Shown: positions 1 to 10,125 of the stretch, one piece after another
Layout: each line of letters opens with the position of its first letter
Numbering within the stretch: position 1 is the stretch's first letter
The notes under the pieces: generated by a model
Seen by the model: only the letters and a program-made list of their open reading frames with translations
Told to the model about the DNA's origin: nothing
Databases searched by the model: none
DNA from: CAMFLJ01 sp963702555
GTDB taxonomy: Bacteria > Actinomycetota > Acidimicrobiia > Acidimicrobiales > Acidimicrobilacustridaceae
NCBI GenBank assembly: GCA_963702555.1
Contig: CAVPCW010000006.1
Span: forward strand, 62,001-126,000
Direction: 5' to 3'
Length of the DNA: 64,000 nucleotides
Program-made: the position numbers and the translations under genes

Positions 1-8
1 GAGGGGGG

Positions 9-68
9 CTTCCGAAGCGGAAGTTGGGTTCAGATGTACCAATTGAGCCGGTCGGCCCACGAGGGCCG
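9..68. terminator. Two small hairpins downstream of the first gene
   Basis: Two perfect 6-bp stems lie between the window edge and the stop of the minus-strand enoyl-CoA hydratase. One is CTTCCG/CGGAAG at 9-23 with a 3-nt loop, the other CGGCCC/GGGCCG at 53-68 with a 4-nt loop. They sit where a terminator for that gene would be. Neither has a clear T tract, so this is positional inference. Confidence 0.3.
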
Positions 69-83
69 TGGACCGCCGGTGGC

Positions 84-797
84 TCAGGTGTCGGGCAGAT
101 CGACCGTGAACGTGGCCACGTCGGCGGCCAGGTCGTGGCGGAGCTTGGCGGCCAGCTCGGCCCGGCAGTTGATCCGGGTGGTGGCGAAGCCCTCGGGGCG
201 CAGGCGCTCGGCCAGCTCGGCGGCCTCGGCGACGGCGGCCGGCACGGTCTCCTCCGCGGGCACCACACGGTCGAGGAAGCCGGCGGTGACGGCGCCCTCG
301 GGGTCGTACACCGTGGCGTGGTTGATGGCCCGGGTGAACTGGGCGCGGGTGAGGCGGTCACGGCCGAGCTCGACGGCGAAGCGGGGCACGGGCATGCCGA
401 TCGCGACCTCGTTGAGGCCGATCTTGAACGACCCCTCGGCGCCGATGCGGATGTCGGAGCAGAACAGCAGGATGCCGCCCATGGCCAGCGCGTGGCCGGT
501 GCAGGCGATGACGACGGGCTTCGGGAACTCGTAGATCTCCAGCCCCAGCTCGGCCCCGGCGGTGAGCAGGTGGCGGGCGGCCTCGTCGCTCGAGGTCATG
601 GTGGCCAGGTCGAAGCCGGCGGAGAAGCGGCCGGGCCGGCCGGCGAGCACCACGGCGCCGGCTTCTTCGCGGGCGCGCCCGAGGGCGTCGTGCACCGCGG
701 CGGCGATGTCGTGGGAGATGGCGTTGGCCTTGCCGTCGTCGATGGTGACGACGGCGACGCGGTCCTGGAGCTCGTAGGTCACGGCGGTCTCGGTCAT
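84..797 (-). CDS. Enoyl-CoA hydratase/isomerase family (crotonase fold)
   Basis: A 237-residue crotonase-fold protein, likely acting on enoyl-CoA thioesters in the cytoplasm. The N-terminus has the family strand pattern (VAVVTIDDGKANAIS), then the first oxyanion-hole segment GRFSAGFDL (about 60-70), then the second, ALAMGGILLFCSDIRIG (about 105-122). The catalytic-glutamate region reads GLNEVAIGMPVP, so one Glu is present where crotonases keep one. It is slightly shorter than typical 255-265-residue hydratases. The start chosen is the ATG beginning MTETAV. The same frame stays open upstream only because stops are rare at this GC content. The exact substrate cannot be read from sequence. Confidence 0.88.
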   Translation of the reverse strand: MTETAVTYELQDRVAVVTIDDGKANAISHDIAAAVHDALGRAREEAGAVVLAGRPGRFSAGFDLATMTSSDEAARHLLTAGAELGLEIYEFPKPVVIACTGHALAMGGILLFCSDIRIGAEGSFKIGLNEVAIGMPVPRFAVELGRDRLTRAQFTRAINHATVYDPEGAVTAGFLDRVVPAEETVPAAVAEAAELAERLRPEGFATTRINCRAELAAKLRHDLAADVATFTVDLPDT

Positions 798-922
798 GGG
801 CCGAGACGCTAGCGCCGAGGGCCGAGGGGGTTCCCCGGGCGCGAACCGGCCCGGCTCCCAGAGGGGCCGGGCCGGTGCCGTTCGTTCGTGACGGGTCGGG
901 CGGGGCGGGTGGCCCCGACGCC

Positions 923-1798
923 TCACTGGAAGGTGGTGCCGCCCTTGGTGCCCTTGGTGCCCTTGACCTTGAACGCCCCGGCGAGCTGCAGCTCGTCGAA
1001 GCCCGAGCCGTTGGGCAGGCCGACGGCGTAGCGGTAGAGGGCGGTGCGGAAGATCGAGCCCAGGGCGGCGAGGATGGCGCCCACGATGGCGAGGTAGATC
1101 AGCAGCAGCGGGATGCCGAGGAACGGCAGCACCGCGGTGACCGCGCCGAACACGATGATGCCGGGGAGCATCGCCAGCAGGCCGATGATGCCGAGGCCGC
1201 CCTGGGCGATGAGGTTCTCGCCCCAGGTCTGCTTCAGCAGCAGCGCCGAGCGCTTGATGGCGGCGATGGGCCCGATGCCCTCGACGATGATGATCGGGAT
1301 CGCCAGCCAGGTGATGACGTTCCAGGCCGCCCCGATGAGGCTGGTGATGATGGCGCCGAGGAAGCCGGCGTTCTCCCGGATGGCCGACAGCACGACGCCG
1401 ACGGTCGAGTTGATGACCGACCACCCGAGGATCGAGCTGCCGCGCGAGGCGGCCTTGGAGAAGGCGCTGCCGAGGGTCGGGCTACCGCCCTCGAGCCGTT
1501 CGTTGGCGCCGGCCACCAGGACCGCCCCGAAGAACTGGGCGACGAGGCCGATCACGAACAGCCCGACGATGCCGACCGCCCAGGTCAGCGGGGCGGCGCT
1601 GTACTCGGACTGGTCCGGCAGGGGGTTGGCGACGTGGTCGAGGGTGAGGAAGGCGGCCCCTCCGAAGACGACGGCGACGACCGCGCACGACACGGCGGAG
1701 GCGATCGGGATCGCCACCAGCTCCTTGTCCTGCTTGAGGACGCCCAGGCTCGTCTTGGCGAGGCTCACGCTGTTGGAGAACATTCCCATGGCGGACAT
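923..1798 (-). CDS. DUF6159-type polytopic membrane protein
   Basis: A 291-residue integral membrane protein of unknown function. After a short soluble N-terminus (MSAMGMFSNSVSLAKTSLG) it has hydrophobic segments near 30-50, 75-100, 140-165, 195-225 and 225-255. A soluble tail follows, ending in a Lys/Gly/Thr repeat (VKGTKGTKGG). The arrangement matches proteins annotated as DUF6159, which are common in archaea and actinobacteria. ATGs at 1789 and 1783 are alternative starts; 1798 is the longest supported. The gene lies just after the acetolactate decarboxylase gene on the same strand, separated by a GC-rich tandem repeat. Family assignment is from recall, not a search. Confidence 0.65.
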   Translation of the reverse strand: MSAMGMFSNSVSLAKTSLGVLKQDKELVAIPIASAVSCAVVAVVFGGAAFLTLDHVANPLPDQSEYSAAPLTWAVGIVGLFVIGLVAQFFGAVLVAGANERLEGGSPTLGSAFSKAASRGSSILGWSVINSTVGVVLSAIRENAGFLGAIITSLIGAAWNVITWLAIPIIIVEGIGPIAAIKRSALLLKQTWGENLIAQGGLGIIGLLAMLPGIIVFGAVTAVLPFLGIPLLLIYLAIVGAILAALGSIFRTALYRYAVGLPNGSGFDELQLAGAFKVKGTKGTKGGTTFQ

Positions 1799-1845
1799 GA
1801 TCGTCCGCCGCGGACAGATGCTTGAGGATCCTTCGCGGCGGTGCC

Positions 1846-1877
1846 GCCCGGCCGCCCGGCCGCCCGGCCGCCCGGCC
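1846..1877. repeat. Four tandem copies of GCCCGGCC
   Basis: Four exact head-to-tail copies of an 8-bp unit lie between the acetolactate decarboxylase stop and the membrane protein start. The unit is partly self-complementary, so the RNA could fold. Copy number of such a repeat may vary between strains. Confidence 0.85.
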
Positions 1878-1883
1878 CACCGG

Positions 1884-2645
1884 TCAGTCGTCGGCGGGTC
1901 GCAGCGCGTCGGTCGCCGTCTCGTGGACCTCGGTCGGGACCTCGAGGTGCATGCTGCGGCAGCGGGACACGGTGACCTGGGTGAGGCCGGCGGTGTAGTC
2001 GTAGACGTGGCCGCCGGTGGCGTGGTCGGCGCTGAGCATGTGGAAGTGGAAGCCCGGCACGTCGAGGTCGGACGCCCAGTCGGGGAAGCAGAACCCCACG
2101 AGGGTGGCGTCGAGGGTGGCGTGGAGCAGGACCTCGTCGGTGAGCACGACATCGGCGAACGGGCGATAGGGCGGGGTCTGGCGGGCGACGCTGCGGAAGG
2201 TCACGTCGGAGAACCGGGAGGTGGCCACGATCGCCCACACCCCGTCGGGGTCGGGCAGGCGTCGGTGCAGCTCGGCCTCGAACGCCTCCCGGGCGAGTGG
2301 TCCGTCGACCGTGAAGGTGACGGGGTCGTCGAGCTCGGTGAGCACGGCGAACGGGACCAGCGACTCGTCGGAGGGGACGTGGGCGACACCGTCGGTGCCG
2401 ATGTTCCAGAACTCCCCGTCGACGACGACCAACTCGCCGTCGAGGCCCTGCAGGGTGCCCACGCCGAACGAGCCCCGGCCCCGGAGGTCGCCGACGGTGA
2501 CCTCACCGTCGTAGCGACCCTCCATCAGCGCGCTGATGGTGTGCACCTGCACGACGTCGCCCCGGGTGTGGTGCAGCCGGCCCAGCTGGTCGGGGTGGAT
2601 GCGGTCGACGAGCAGCGAGTGGGCCAGGGCGGGATCGAGGGTCAC
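1884..2645 (-). CDS. budA: Alpha-acetolactate decarboxylase
   Basis: A 253-residue cytoplasmic enzyme predicted to decarboxylate (S)-alpha-acetolactate to (R)-acetoin. The N-terminal half has the family signature HTISALMEGRYDGEVTVGDL (about 35-54) and GSFGVGTLQGLDGELVVVDG. The C-terminal half has GFCFPDW and the zinc site with His190, His192 and His203, the H-x-H...H spacing of the known enzymes. Length matches the family (about 235-260). GTG at 2643-2645 is the chosen start. No acetolactate synthase or butanediol dehydrogenase is adjacent, so it stands alone here. Zn ligands are assigned by motif, not structure. The alias alsD is equally valid. Confidence 0.9.
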   Translation of the reverse strand: MTLDPALAHSLLVDRIHPDQLGRLHHTRGDVVQVHTISALMEGRYDGEVTVGDLRGRGSFGVGTLQGLDGELVVVDGEFWNIGTDGVAHVPSDESLVPFAVLTELDDPVTFTVDGPLAREAFEAELHRRLPDPDGVWAIVATSRFSDVTFRSVARQTPPYRPFADVVLTDEVLLHATLDATLVGFCFPDWASDLDVPGFHFHMLSADHATGGHVYDYTAGLTQVTVSRCRSMHLEVPTEVHETATDALRPADD

Positions 2646-2696
2646 GGCGCCGGAGCGTAGGGCCGGTGCTGGCCGCCGGGGGTAGCGTCGCCGCCC

Positions 2697-3551
2697 GTGA
2701 CCACGTTCGAGTTCGAAGGTGTCGGTGGCGTCCGCCTGGTGGGCGACGAGCGCGGTGAGCCGGGCAACCCCACGGTCGTGCTCCTGCACGGTGGTGGCCA
2801 GACCCGGCACTCGTGGGGTGGCACGGCCGACGCCCTCGCCGAGCGCGGCTGGCGGGCGATCACCCTCGATGCCCGAGGGCACGGCGAGTCCGACTGGTCG
2901 CCGGAGCAGGACTACCGGCTGTCGTCCTTCGCCGCCGACGTGGAGCGCTTCGTGGCCGACCGGCTGAACCGGCCGCCCTTCCTCATCGGGGCGTCGCTCG
3001 GCGGGCTCACGTCGATCCTGCTGGCCGGCGAGATGGCGCCCGGGATCGCCCGGGGTGTCGTGCTGGTGGACATCGTCCCCGACATGGAGCAGGCCGGGGC
3101 CAACCGCATCCAGCAGTTCATGGCCGAGCACGCCCTCACCGGGTTCGCCACCCTCGACGAGGTCGCCGACGCCGTGGCGGCCTACAACCCGCACCGACCC
3201 CGACCCTCCGACCTCTCGGGCCTACGCAAGAACGTCCGCGAGCGCGACGGTCGCTGGTACTGGCACTGGGACCCTGCGTTCGTCGGCGGCACCGCCGACC
3301 TGCCCCCGACCGAGATCGGCGACACCGAGCGGCTGATGGCCGACGTGGCGACCATCGTGGCGGGCACGCCGTTGCTGCTCGTGCGGGGCCGGGTCAGCGA
3401 CCTCGTCACCGAGGAGAAGGCCGCCGACTTCCGGGCGGCGTTCCCGGCGGCGGAGTACGTCGACGTGTCCGGCGCCGGCCACATGGTCGCCGGCGACCGC
3501 AACGACGCCTTCACCGCCGCCGTCGTCGACTTCCTCGACCGCCACCGCTGA
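2697..3551 (+). CDS. Alpha/beta hydrolase
   Basis: A 284-residue hydrolase of the alpha/beta fold. The oxyanion loop reads LLHGGGQTRHSWGG (about 29-42). The nucleophile elbow is GASLGG with Ser near 101. The acid is probably the Asp in GRVSDLVTEEKAADF and the base the His in SGAGHMVAGD near the C-terminus. This resembles peroxidase-like or epoxide-hydrolase-like small hydrolases, but the substrate is unknown. It starts with GTG at 2697, divergent from acetolactate decarboxylase with a 51-bp gap that must hold both promoters. A duplicated hairpin follows its stop. Confidence 0.88.
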   Translation: MTTFEFEGVGGVRLVGDERGEPGNPTVVLLHGGGQTRHSWGGTADALAERGWRAITLDARGHGESDWSPEQDYRLSSFAADVERFVADRLNRPPFLIGASLGGLTSILLAGEMAPGIARGVVLVDIVPDMEQAGANRIQQFMAEHALTGFATLDEVADAVAAYNPHRPRPSDLSGLRKNVRERDGRWYWHWDPAFVGGTADLPPTEIGDTERLMADVATIVAGTPLLLVRGRVSDLVTEEKAADFRAAFPAAEYVDVSGAGHMVAGDRNDAFTAAVVDFLDRHR

Positions 3552-3553
3552 CG

Positions 3554-3669
3554 CCCGGACCGGTTGCTATGAGTGCGCTTTGGGCGCACTCCTGGCAACC
3601 GGTCGCGTCGCCGTCCCGGACCGGTTGGTGTGAGTGCGCTGTGGGCGCACTCCTGGCAACCGGTCGCGT
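3554..3669. repeat. Two tandem 55-bp hairpin units between convergent genes
   Basis: Two near-identical 55-bp units (3554-3608 and 3615-3669) lie between the convergent hydrolase and DUF3097 genes. Each contains nested complementary arms: outer ACCGGTTG/CAACCGGT-like arms and inner GAGTGCGC/GCGCACTC arms around a 3-4-nt loop. The copies differ at only a few bases, all in or near loops. A bidirectional terminator or a REP-like intergenic element both fit. Confidence 0.8.
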
Positions 3670-3679
3670 GGGACTCGCG

Positions 3680-4531
3680 TCAGGCGGGCTCGGTGACGAA
3701 GTCGATGAGCTGCTCGACGGCACCGACGAGCGGGGGCTCGAGGTCGGCGTAGCTGGTGACCGAGCCGAGGATCTGCTTCCAGAACAGGCGGGGGTCGGCG
3801 ACACCGAGACGGGCGCAGACGCCGTCCTTCCAGTTCTCGCCCTTCGGCACCTCGGGCCAGGCGGGGATGCCGACGACCCTCGGCTTCACCGCCGCCCAGA
3901 TGTCGACGAAGGGATGGCCGGTGACCAGCACGTCGGGGTGGTCGACCCCGGCGGCGATGCGGGTCTCCTTGGAGTCGTCGACGAGGTGGTCGAGCAGGAT
4001 GCCGAGGCGGCGCCCGGGCCGCGGCCCGAAGCCCCGCACGACCTCGACGAGGTTGTCGGCGCCCTCGAGCATCTCGACGACGACGCCTTCGATGCGGAGG
4101 TCGTCGCCCCAGACCTTCTCGACCAGCTCGGCGTCGTGGAGGCCCTCGACGAGGATCCGGCTGGCCCGGGCGATGCGGGCCGGTGCGCCCGGAACCGCCA
4201 CCGAGCCCGACGCCGTGCGGGCCGGCGCGGCCGAGCCCGACCCGGGCGCCGGCTTGGGTCGCACGAGCGACGCCCGCTGCCCACCGACGTCGAAGGCGCC
4301 GTCGCGGAGGCGGACCTTGTGGTCGCGGCCGTGGTCGTCGCGGATGGTGACGAACGCCTTGTCGCAGGCCACGACGACGCCCTTGATCGGCGTGCCGCGC
4401 ACCGAGACGTCGAGGCCGGGGCTGGCGGCCAGCACGGGCGGCGGCTTCTTCACCCGCGGCCCGCCGCCGTCGAGGTCGAGCGGCTCCGAGAGGATGCCGC
4501 GCATGTAGGGCTTGTCGGGGCGCTCCGGCAC
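3680..4531 (-). CDS. DUF3097 family protein
   Basis: A 283-residue protein of the actinobacterial DUF3097 family, function unknown. The N-terminal part has a small beta-rich region (about 40-85, GVVVACDKAFVTIRDDHGRD). A Pro/Ala linker (about 90-120) leads to a TOPRIM-like core with ILVEGLHDAELVEKVWGDDL (about 127-146) and LGILLDHLVDDSKE (about 175-190). The glutamate and DxD-like pattern recalls the metal-binding site of TOPRIM domains such as RNase M5. A role in RNA or DNA processing is therefore possible but not shown. Length is complete. It lies 4 bp from the ABC transporter ATPase stop on the same strand and may be co-transcribed with it. Confidence 0.82.
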   Translation of the reverse strand: MPERPDKPYMRGILSEPLDLDGGGPRVKKPPPVLAASPGLDVSVRGTPIKGVVVACDKAFVTIRDDHGRDHKVRLRDGAFDVGGQRASLVRPKPAPGSGSAAPARTASGSVAVPGAPARIARASRILVEGLHDAELVEKVWGDDLRIEGVVVEMLEGADNLVEVVRGFGPRPGRRLGILLDHLVDDSKETRIAAGVDHPDVLVTGHPFVDIWAAVKPRVVGIPAWPEVPKGENWKDGVCARLGVADPRLFWKQILGSVTSYADLEPPLVGAVEQLIDFVTEPA

Positions 4532-4535
4532 GGGG

Positions 4536-5282
4536 CTACTCGCCGCCGACGAGCTCGCGGATCTTCTCGGCCGTGACCTTGCCGTCGTAGACGAGGGCGC
4601 CGTCCTGGAGGCCGATGCAGCGGGTGGCGCTGGGCACGAGGTCGAGCTGGTGGGTCGAGCACACGACGGTGGCGCCCTGCTCGACGACGTCGCTCAGGAT
4701 CTCGACGAGGGTCTCCTGGCCGGGAGTGTCGAGGCCGACGAAGGGCTCGTCGACGAGCATCACCCGGAAGGGACGGATCAGCCCCAGGATCAGGCCGGTC
4801 TTCTGCTTGAGGCCGCGGCTGAACCGCGAGGGCAGGTCGTCGATGCGGTCGGTGAGGCCGAACATCTCGACGAGGTCGTCGGCGTAGTCCTCCCACTCCT
4901 GGGTCTGGTGCAGGCGGGCGACGTACTCGATGTGCTCACCGAGGCTGAGGTCGTCGTAGAGCACGGGGCTGTCGGGGAGGTAGGACAGCGCGGCGCGGGC
5001 CTCGATGGTGCCGGCGGGGTGGCCGGCGATGAAAGCCCAGCCGTTGGTGGGCTCGAGCATGCCGGACGACAGGCCGAGCATGGTCGACTTCCCGGCGCCG
5101 TTCGGGCCGACGAGCATGATCAGCTCGCCCGAGCCGATCTTGATGTTCAGCTCGGAGACGAGGCCCATGCCGTCGCCGTAGTCCTTGCTGAGGTCGAGGG
5201 TCTGCAGCGCCGCGTTCGGGTCGAGGCGGGGCTCGGTGGCCGGCGTGGGCGGCTGCTTGGGCAGGGAGAAGGGGGAGGTCAC
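4536..5282 (-). CDS. ABC transporter ATP-binding protein
   Basis: A 248-residue ATPase subunit. Visible motifs are Walker A GPNGAGKST (about 63-71), signature FSRGLKQKTGLILGL (about 158-172), Walker B VMLVDEPFVGLD (about 176-187) and an H-loop with CSTHQLDL. The signature is the degenerate SRG type seen in exporters of the CcmA/NatA class. GTG at 5280-5282 is the start; it overlaps the stop of the membrane subunit by 4 bases (GTGA), so translation is probably coupled. The transported substrate is not evident. An export role is inferred from class only. Confidence 0.92.
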   Translation of the reverse strand: MTSPFSLPKQPPTPATEPRLDPNAALQTLDLSKDYGDGMGLVSELNIKIGSGELIMLVGPNGAGKSTMLGLSSGMLEPTNGWAFIAGHPAGTIEARAALSYLPDSPVLYDDLSLGEHIEYVARLHQTQEWEDYADDLVEMFGLTDRIDDLPSRFSRGLKQKTGLILGLIRPFRVMLVDEPFVGLDTPGQETLVEILSDVVEQGATVVCSTHQLDLVPSATRCIGLQDGALVYDGKVTAEKIRELVGGE

Positions 5283-6844
5283 AGGTGCTTCGGCTTCCGT
5301 GAGCGGAGATAGAGGATGGAGCCGCCGACCAGGAACAGCGTGTAGACGGTGGCGTTGCCGACCCTGGTGGTCTGGAGCTCTGCGGGGTCGGATCCGGCCC
5401 CGAGCAGCGGGAGCAGGGCGACGATGGTGATGGCCGGCGGGATGACCACCCGGGCGAGCATCACCCACCCCATGATGTCCGGTCCGAGGCCGGCGAGCCC
5501 GGCGACGTCGGGTGCCCCCTGGGCGGTGCTGATGGTGGCCGACGCGGCCGAGGCCATGGCGACCGGCACGATCAGCACGAGGAACAGCTTCCAGACGACA
5601 TCGAACGGGGCGAGGGCCAATGCCGAGGCGCCGGCGACGAGGCACACCACCACCATCACGGTGAACGAGGCGGCCAGGTGCTGGAGGATCAGACGGCCGG
5701 GGCTGTCGGGGTAGCTCTCCCAGCGGGTCGGGTGGTCGACCTCCTGGGCGGTGGGCTCGGCGGCGTCGTAGGCGGCGAGGTAGAGCGCCACGCCGGCCAC
5801 CACGATCATCGGGATGGTGCCCCGCCACACCAGGCCGAGCGACAGGCCGGCGATCACGCCGAGGGCGACCATGCGCACCAGGCGGGGGAGCGGGAAGCGG
5901 AGGTAGCTCTGCCAGTCGCGCTTCCATGCCGGCGGCACGATGCTGCGGCGCTTCGCCCGGCCGATGCGGATCCAGGGGTTGAGGCGGGGGTTCTCCTGGG
6001 AGAGCTGGCGGCGCAGCAGCACGACGGTGCGGACGTCCTGCAGGGTGACGGCGAAGCGGAGCTGGGCGACGAGCCCGGCGCGGCGCAGGGCGTGCTCGAG
6101 GGAGAGGTCGCCGATGCGGCTGATGGCCAGGTACACCATCAGCACCACGAGCACGATGCCGACGATGCCGGTGACCCGGAACGTGATGGGCCAGAAGGCG
6201 ATCTCGGCGAGCATCGTCATCGGCGAGGTCATGTGCTTGGTGACGACGTCGAGCACCGACCAGCCCACGACCACGAGCACGAGGGCGTTGGCCGCCCACC
6301 AGCGCATCCGTCGACCGGAGACCGCCATGGCCGTGGCCGAGCCGAGCATGCCGGCGAGGGCGAAGGCGAGGCTGCTGCAGGCCACGATCAGGGCGATGTT
6401 CTGCGGGAGGCGGCGGGCGGCGAGCTCACCGACGATGGCGCCGACCACCGCACCGGCGAAGGCGAGGAAGCGGAGCTGCTTGATGGCGGGCCCCCGCACG
6501 ACGGCGGCCCGCGGCACCGGGGCGTTGAGCTCGTGCATCACGACGGGGGCCTCGAGCACGAGCGGGCCACCGCGGCCACCCGAGCGCAGGCCGACGCCGA
6601 CGGCGACGGCGAAGAGCAGCCCCAGCCACATCGGGGCCTCGTTGGCGAAGGTCACGGCCTCGGCGGCGTTGACCTTGTCGTCGGGCAGCTGGCCCGACGC
6701 CAGCATGATCAGGATCACCCCGACGAGGCCGACCATGTAGACGCGGTACAGGGCGTCGATCCAGTGGACATCGGCCAAGCGGTTCGCACGCCTGGCCCGG
6801 CGCAGGTCGTGCAGCGCCTCTGTGGTGGCCTCGACGTCGATCAC
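5279..6844 (-). CDS. ABC transporter membrane subunit
   Basis: A 521-residue polytopic membrane protein, the partner of the overlapping ATPase gene. The first 35 residues are charged and cytosolic. Hydrophobic segments follow near 33-50, 72-90, 125-145, 150-170, 185-200, 215-240, 325-345, 350-365, 385-410, 415-435 and 455-480. A basic loop (about 245-310) separates two halves. This resembles the ABC-2-like exporter permeases that pair with CcmA-type ATPases. The product could export a lipid, peptide or drug; nothing in the sequence decides this. Confidence 0.8.
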   Translation of the reverse strand: MIDVEATTEALHDLRRARRANRLADVHWIDALYRVYMVGLVGVILIMLASGQLPDDKVNAAEAVTFANEAPMWLGLLFAVAVGVGLRSGGRGGPLVLEAPVVMHELNAPVPRAAVVRGPAIKQLRFLAFAGAVVGAIVGELAARRLPQNIALIVACSSLAFALAGMLGSATAMAVSGRRMRWWAANALVLVVVGWSVLDVVTKHMTSPMTMLAEIAFWPITFRVTGIVGIVLVVLMVYLAISRIGDLSLEHALRRAGLVAQLRFAVTLQDVRTVVLLRRQLSQENPRLNPWIRIGRAKRRSIVPPAWKRDWQSYLRFPLPRLVRMVALGVIAGLSLGLVWRGTIPMIVVAGVALYLAAYDAAEPTAQEVDHPTRWESYPDSPGRLILQHLAASFTVMVVVCLVAGASALALAPFDVVWKLFLVLIVPVAMASAASATISTAQGAPDVAGLAGLGPDIMGWVMLARVVIPPAITIVALLPLLGAGSDPAELQTTRVGNATVYTLFLVGGSILYLRSRKPKHL

Positions 6845-6880
6845 GGCGGGTCAATCTACTTGCGGCGGAGGGTGGTCCCC

Positions 6881-8695
<1,815 letters not shown>

Positions 8696-8747
8696 GGGGG
8701 TGCGTTGACGGCGTCTCGAGATGCCCAGGGGATAGCGTTCTCCGCTG

Positions 8748-10043
8748 GTGCCAGGGGGATGGCGCCCTCATCTCACCGTGCCCGATCCACGCCTCACCGC
8801 CGACGCCACGAGCGTGCTCGACGCCCCTTCCGAGGGGCTCCTCGACGCGGCCCCCCTCGACGATGCACCGGCGTCGTCGACGCCCGCACCGTGGTGGCAG
8901 GCCGTGGCCCTGTTCGCCGCGGTCGGGGCCCTGGTGTGGATCGCCGTCTGGTTCGGCAACGCCCACCTCGGTCACGACCCCTGGTTCCCGTCGCGGCCCG
9001 GCATCGCCGGTGGCCAGTACTTCGAGGGCTGGCAGCGGTGGGACGCCTACTGGTACCGCACCATCGTCCGCGAGGGCTACGTCTACTACCCGGGGGTGCA
9101 GTCCTCGGTCGCGTTCTGGCCGTCGTACCCGATCGTGGTCCGGGCCTTCAGCTGGCTGTTCCCGAGCATCTTCATCACGGGCTCGGTGGTCACCCTCGTC
9201 AGCGGCGCCACCCTCGCCGTGTGCTTCCGCCGGTGGGCCGGCCTCTTCCTGAAGCCGGCCGGGGCCCTCACCGCCCTGCTGCTCCTGCTCGTCTACCCGT
9301 ACGGCTACTACCAGTACGGCGCGGTGTACGCCGATGCTCTGTTCATCGCCGCCGCGGTCGGGGCGTTCCTGCTGCTCGAGCGCGACCACGTCTTCTGGGC
9401 CGGGGTGGTTGGCATCGTGGCCACCGCCGGCCGACCCGCCGGGCTGATCGTCGCCGGTGCCCTCCTGTTCCGGGTGATCGAGAAGCGCAACACCGCCCAC
9501 GGCGAGCGGGGCCTCGTCGCCGCCTTCGACCCGCGCGGGCTCACCTGGCGCGACAGCCCGATCCTGTTGGCCTTCGCCGGCGCGGGCGCGTGGTGCACCT
9601 ACCTCTGGGTGCGCTTCGGCGACCCGTTCCTGTTCGCGTCGGTCGAGGGCTCCGAGGGCTGGGACCAGGCGGCCGGCCCCGGCACGTGGCTGAAGTTCCG
9701 GCTCATCGAGACCGTCCAGCACCACCCCTTCAGCCCGAGCACGATCAACCTCCTCGTGCAGGGGCTGCTGGTGCTCGGGGGGCTCGCGCTGGTGCCGGCG
9801 GTGAAGCGGCGCTTCGGGTGGGCCTACGCCCTCTACGTGCTCGGCGTGTGCGGCATGGCCCTCGTCGGCACCAAGGACTTCATGGGCTCGGGCCGCTACC
9901 TGCTGTCGGCCTTCCCGGCCATCGCGGCCCTCGGCGACATCCTCTCCCGTCACCGGGGCGTCCGGGCCGCCGTGCTCCCGCTCTCGCTGGTGGCGCTGCT
10001 CGGCCTCTCGATGCTCTTCGGTCGGGGTTCGTACCTGAGCTGA
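8748..10043 (+). CDS. PIG-V-like GT-C mannosyltransferase, integral membrane
   Basis: A 431-residue integral membrane protein with the GT-C/PIG-V pattern. A first membrane segment (about 50-70) is followed by a luminal/extracytoplasmic loop with RWDAYWYRTIVREGY and FWPSYPIVVR, which match the family signature. Further helices lie near 135-160, 165-190, 195-215, 220-240, 275-295, 335-355, 365-380 and 400-425. Such enzymes transfer mannose from a polyprenyl-phosphate donor. The acceptor here is unknown. GTG at 8748 is the longest start; GTG at 8778 (VPDPRLTAD) is an alternative, and neither has an ideal ribosome site. Divergent from the ABC-F gene. Confidence 0.72.
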   Translation: MPGGWRPHLTVPDPRLTADATSVLDAPSEGLLDAAPLDDAPASSTPAPWWQAVALFAAVGALVWIAVWFGNAHLGHDPWFPSRPGIAGGQYFEGWQRWDAYWYRTIVREGYVYYPGVQSSVAFWPSYPIVVRAFSWLFPSIFITGSVVTLVSGATLAVCFRRWAGLFLKPAGALTALLLLLVYPYGYYQYGAVYADALFIAAAVGAFLLLERDHVFWAGVVGIVATAGRPAGLIVAGALLFRVIEKRNTAHGERGLVAAFDPRGLTWRDSPILLAFAGAGAWCTYLWVRFGDPFLFASVEGSEGWDQAAGPGTWLKFRLIETVQHHPFSPSTINLLVQGLLVLGGLALVPAVKRRFGWAYALYVLGVCGMALVGTKDFMGSGRYLLSAFPAIAALGDILSRHRGVRAAVLPLSLVALLGLSMLFGRGSYLS

Positions 10044-10125
10044 ACGGCGGTAGCGTGGGTTAACACGGTCGTGGCCGGGTAAACCCGTCCACGACGCCTT
10101 CCCGCCGTTGCCCGAGGGGTACGAG

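Noticed and set aside
1846..1877. GCCCGGCC tandem repeat as a CRISPR or integration site
   Set aside because: Unit of 8 bp without spacers, no cas or integrase genes nearby.
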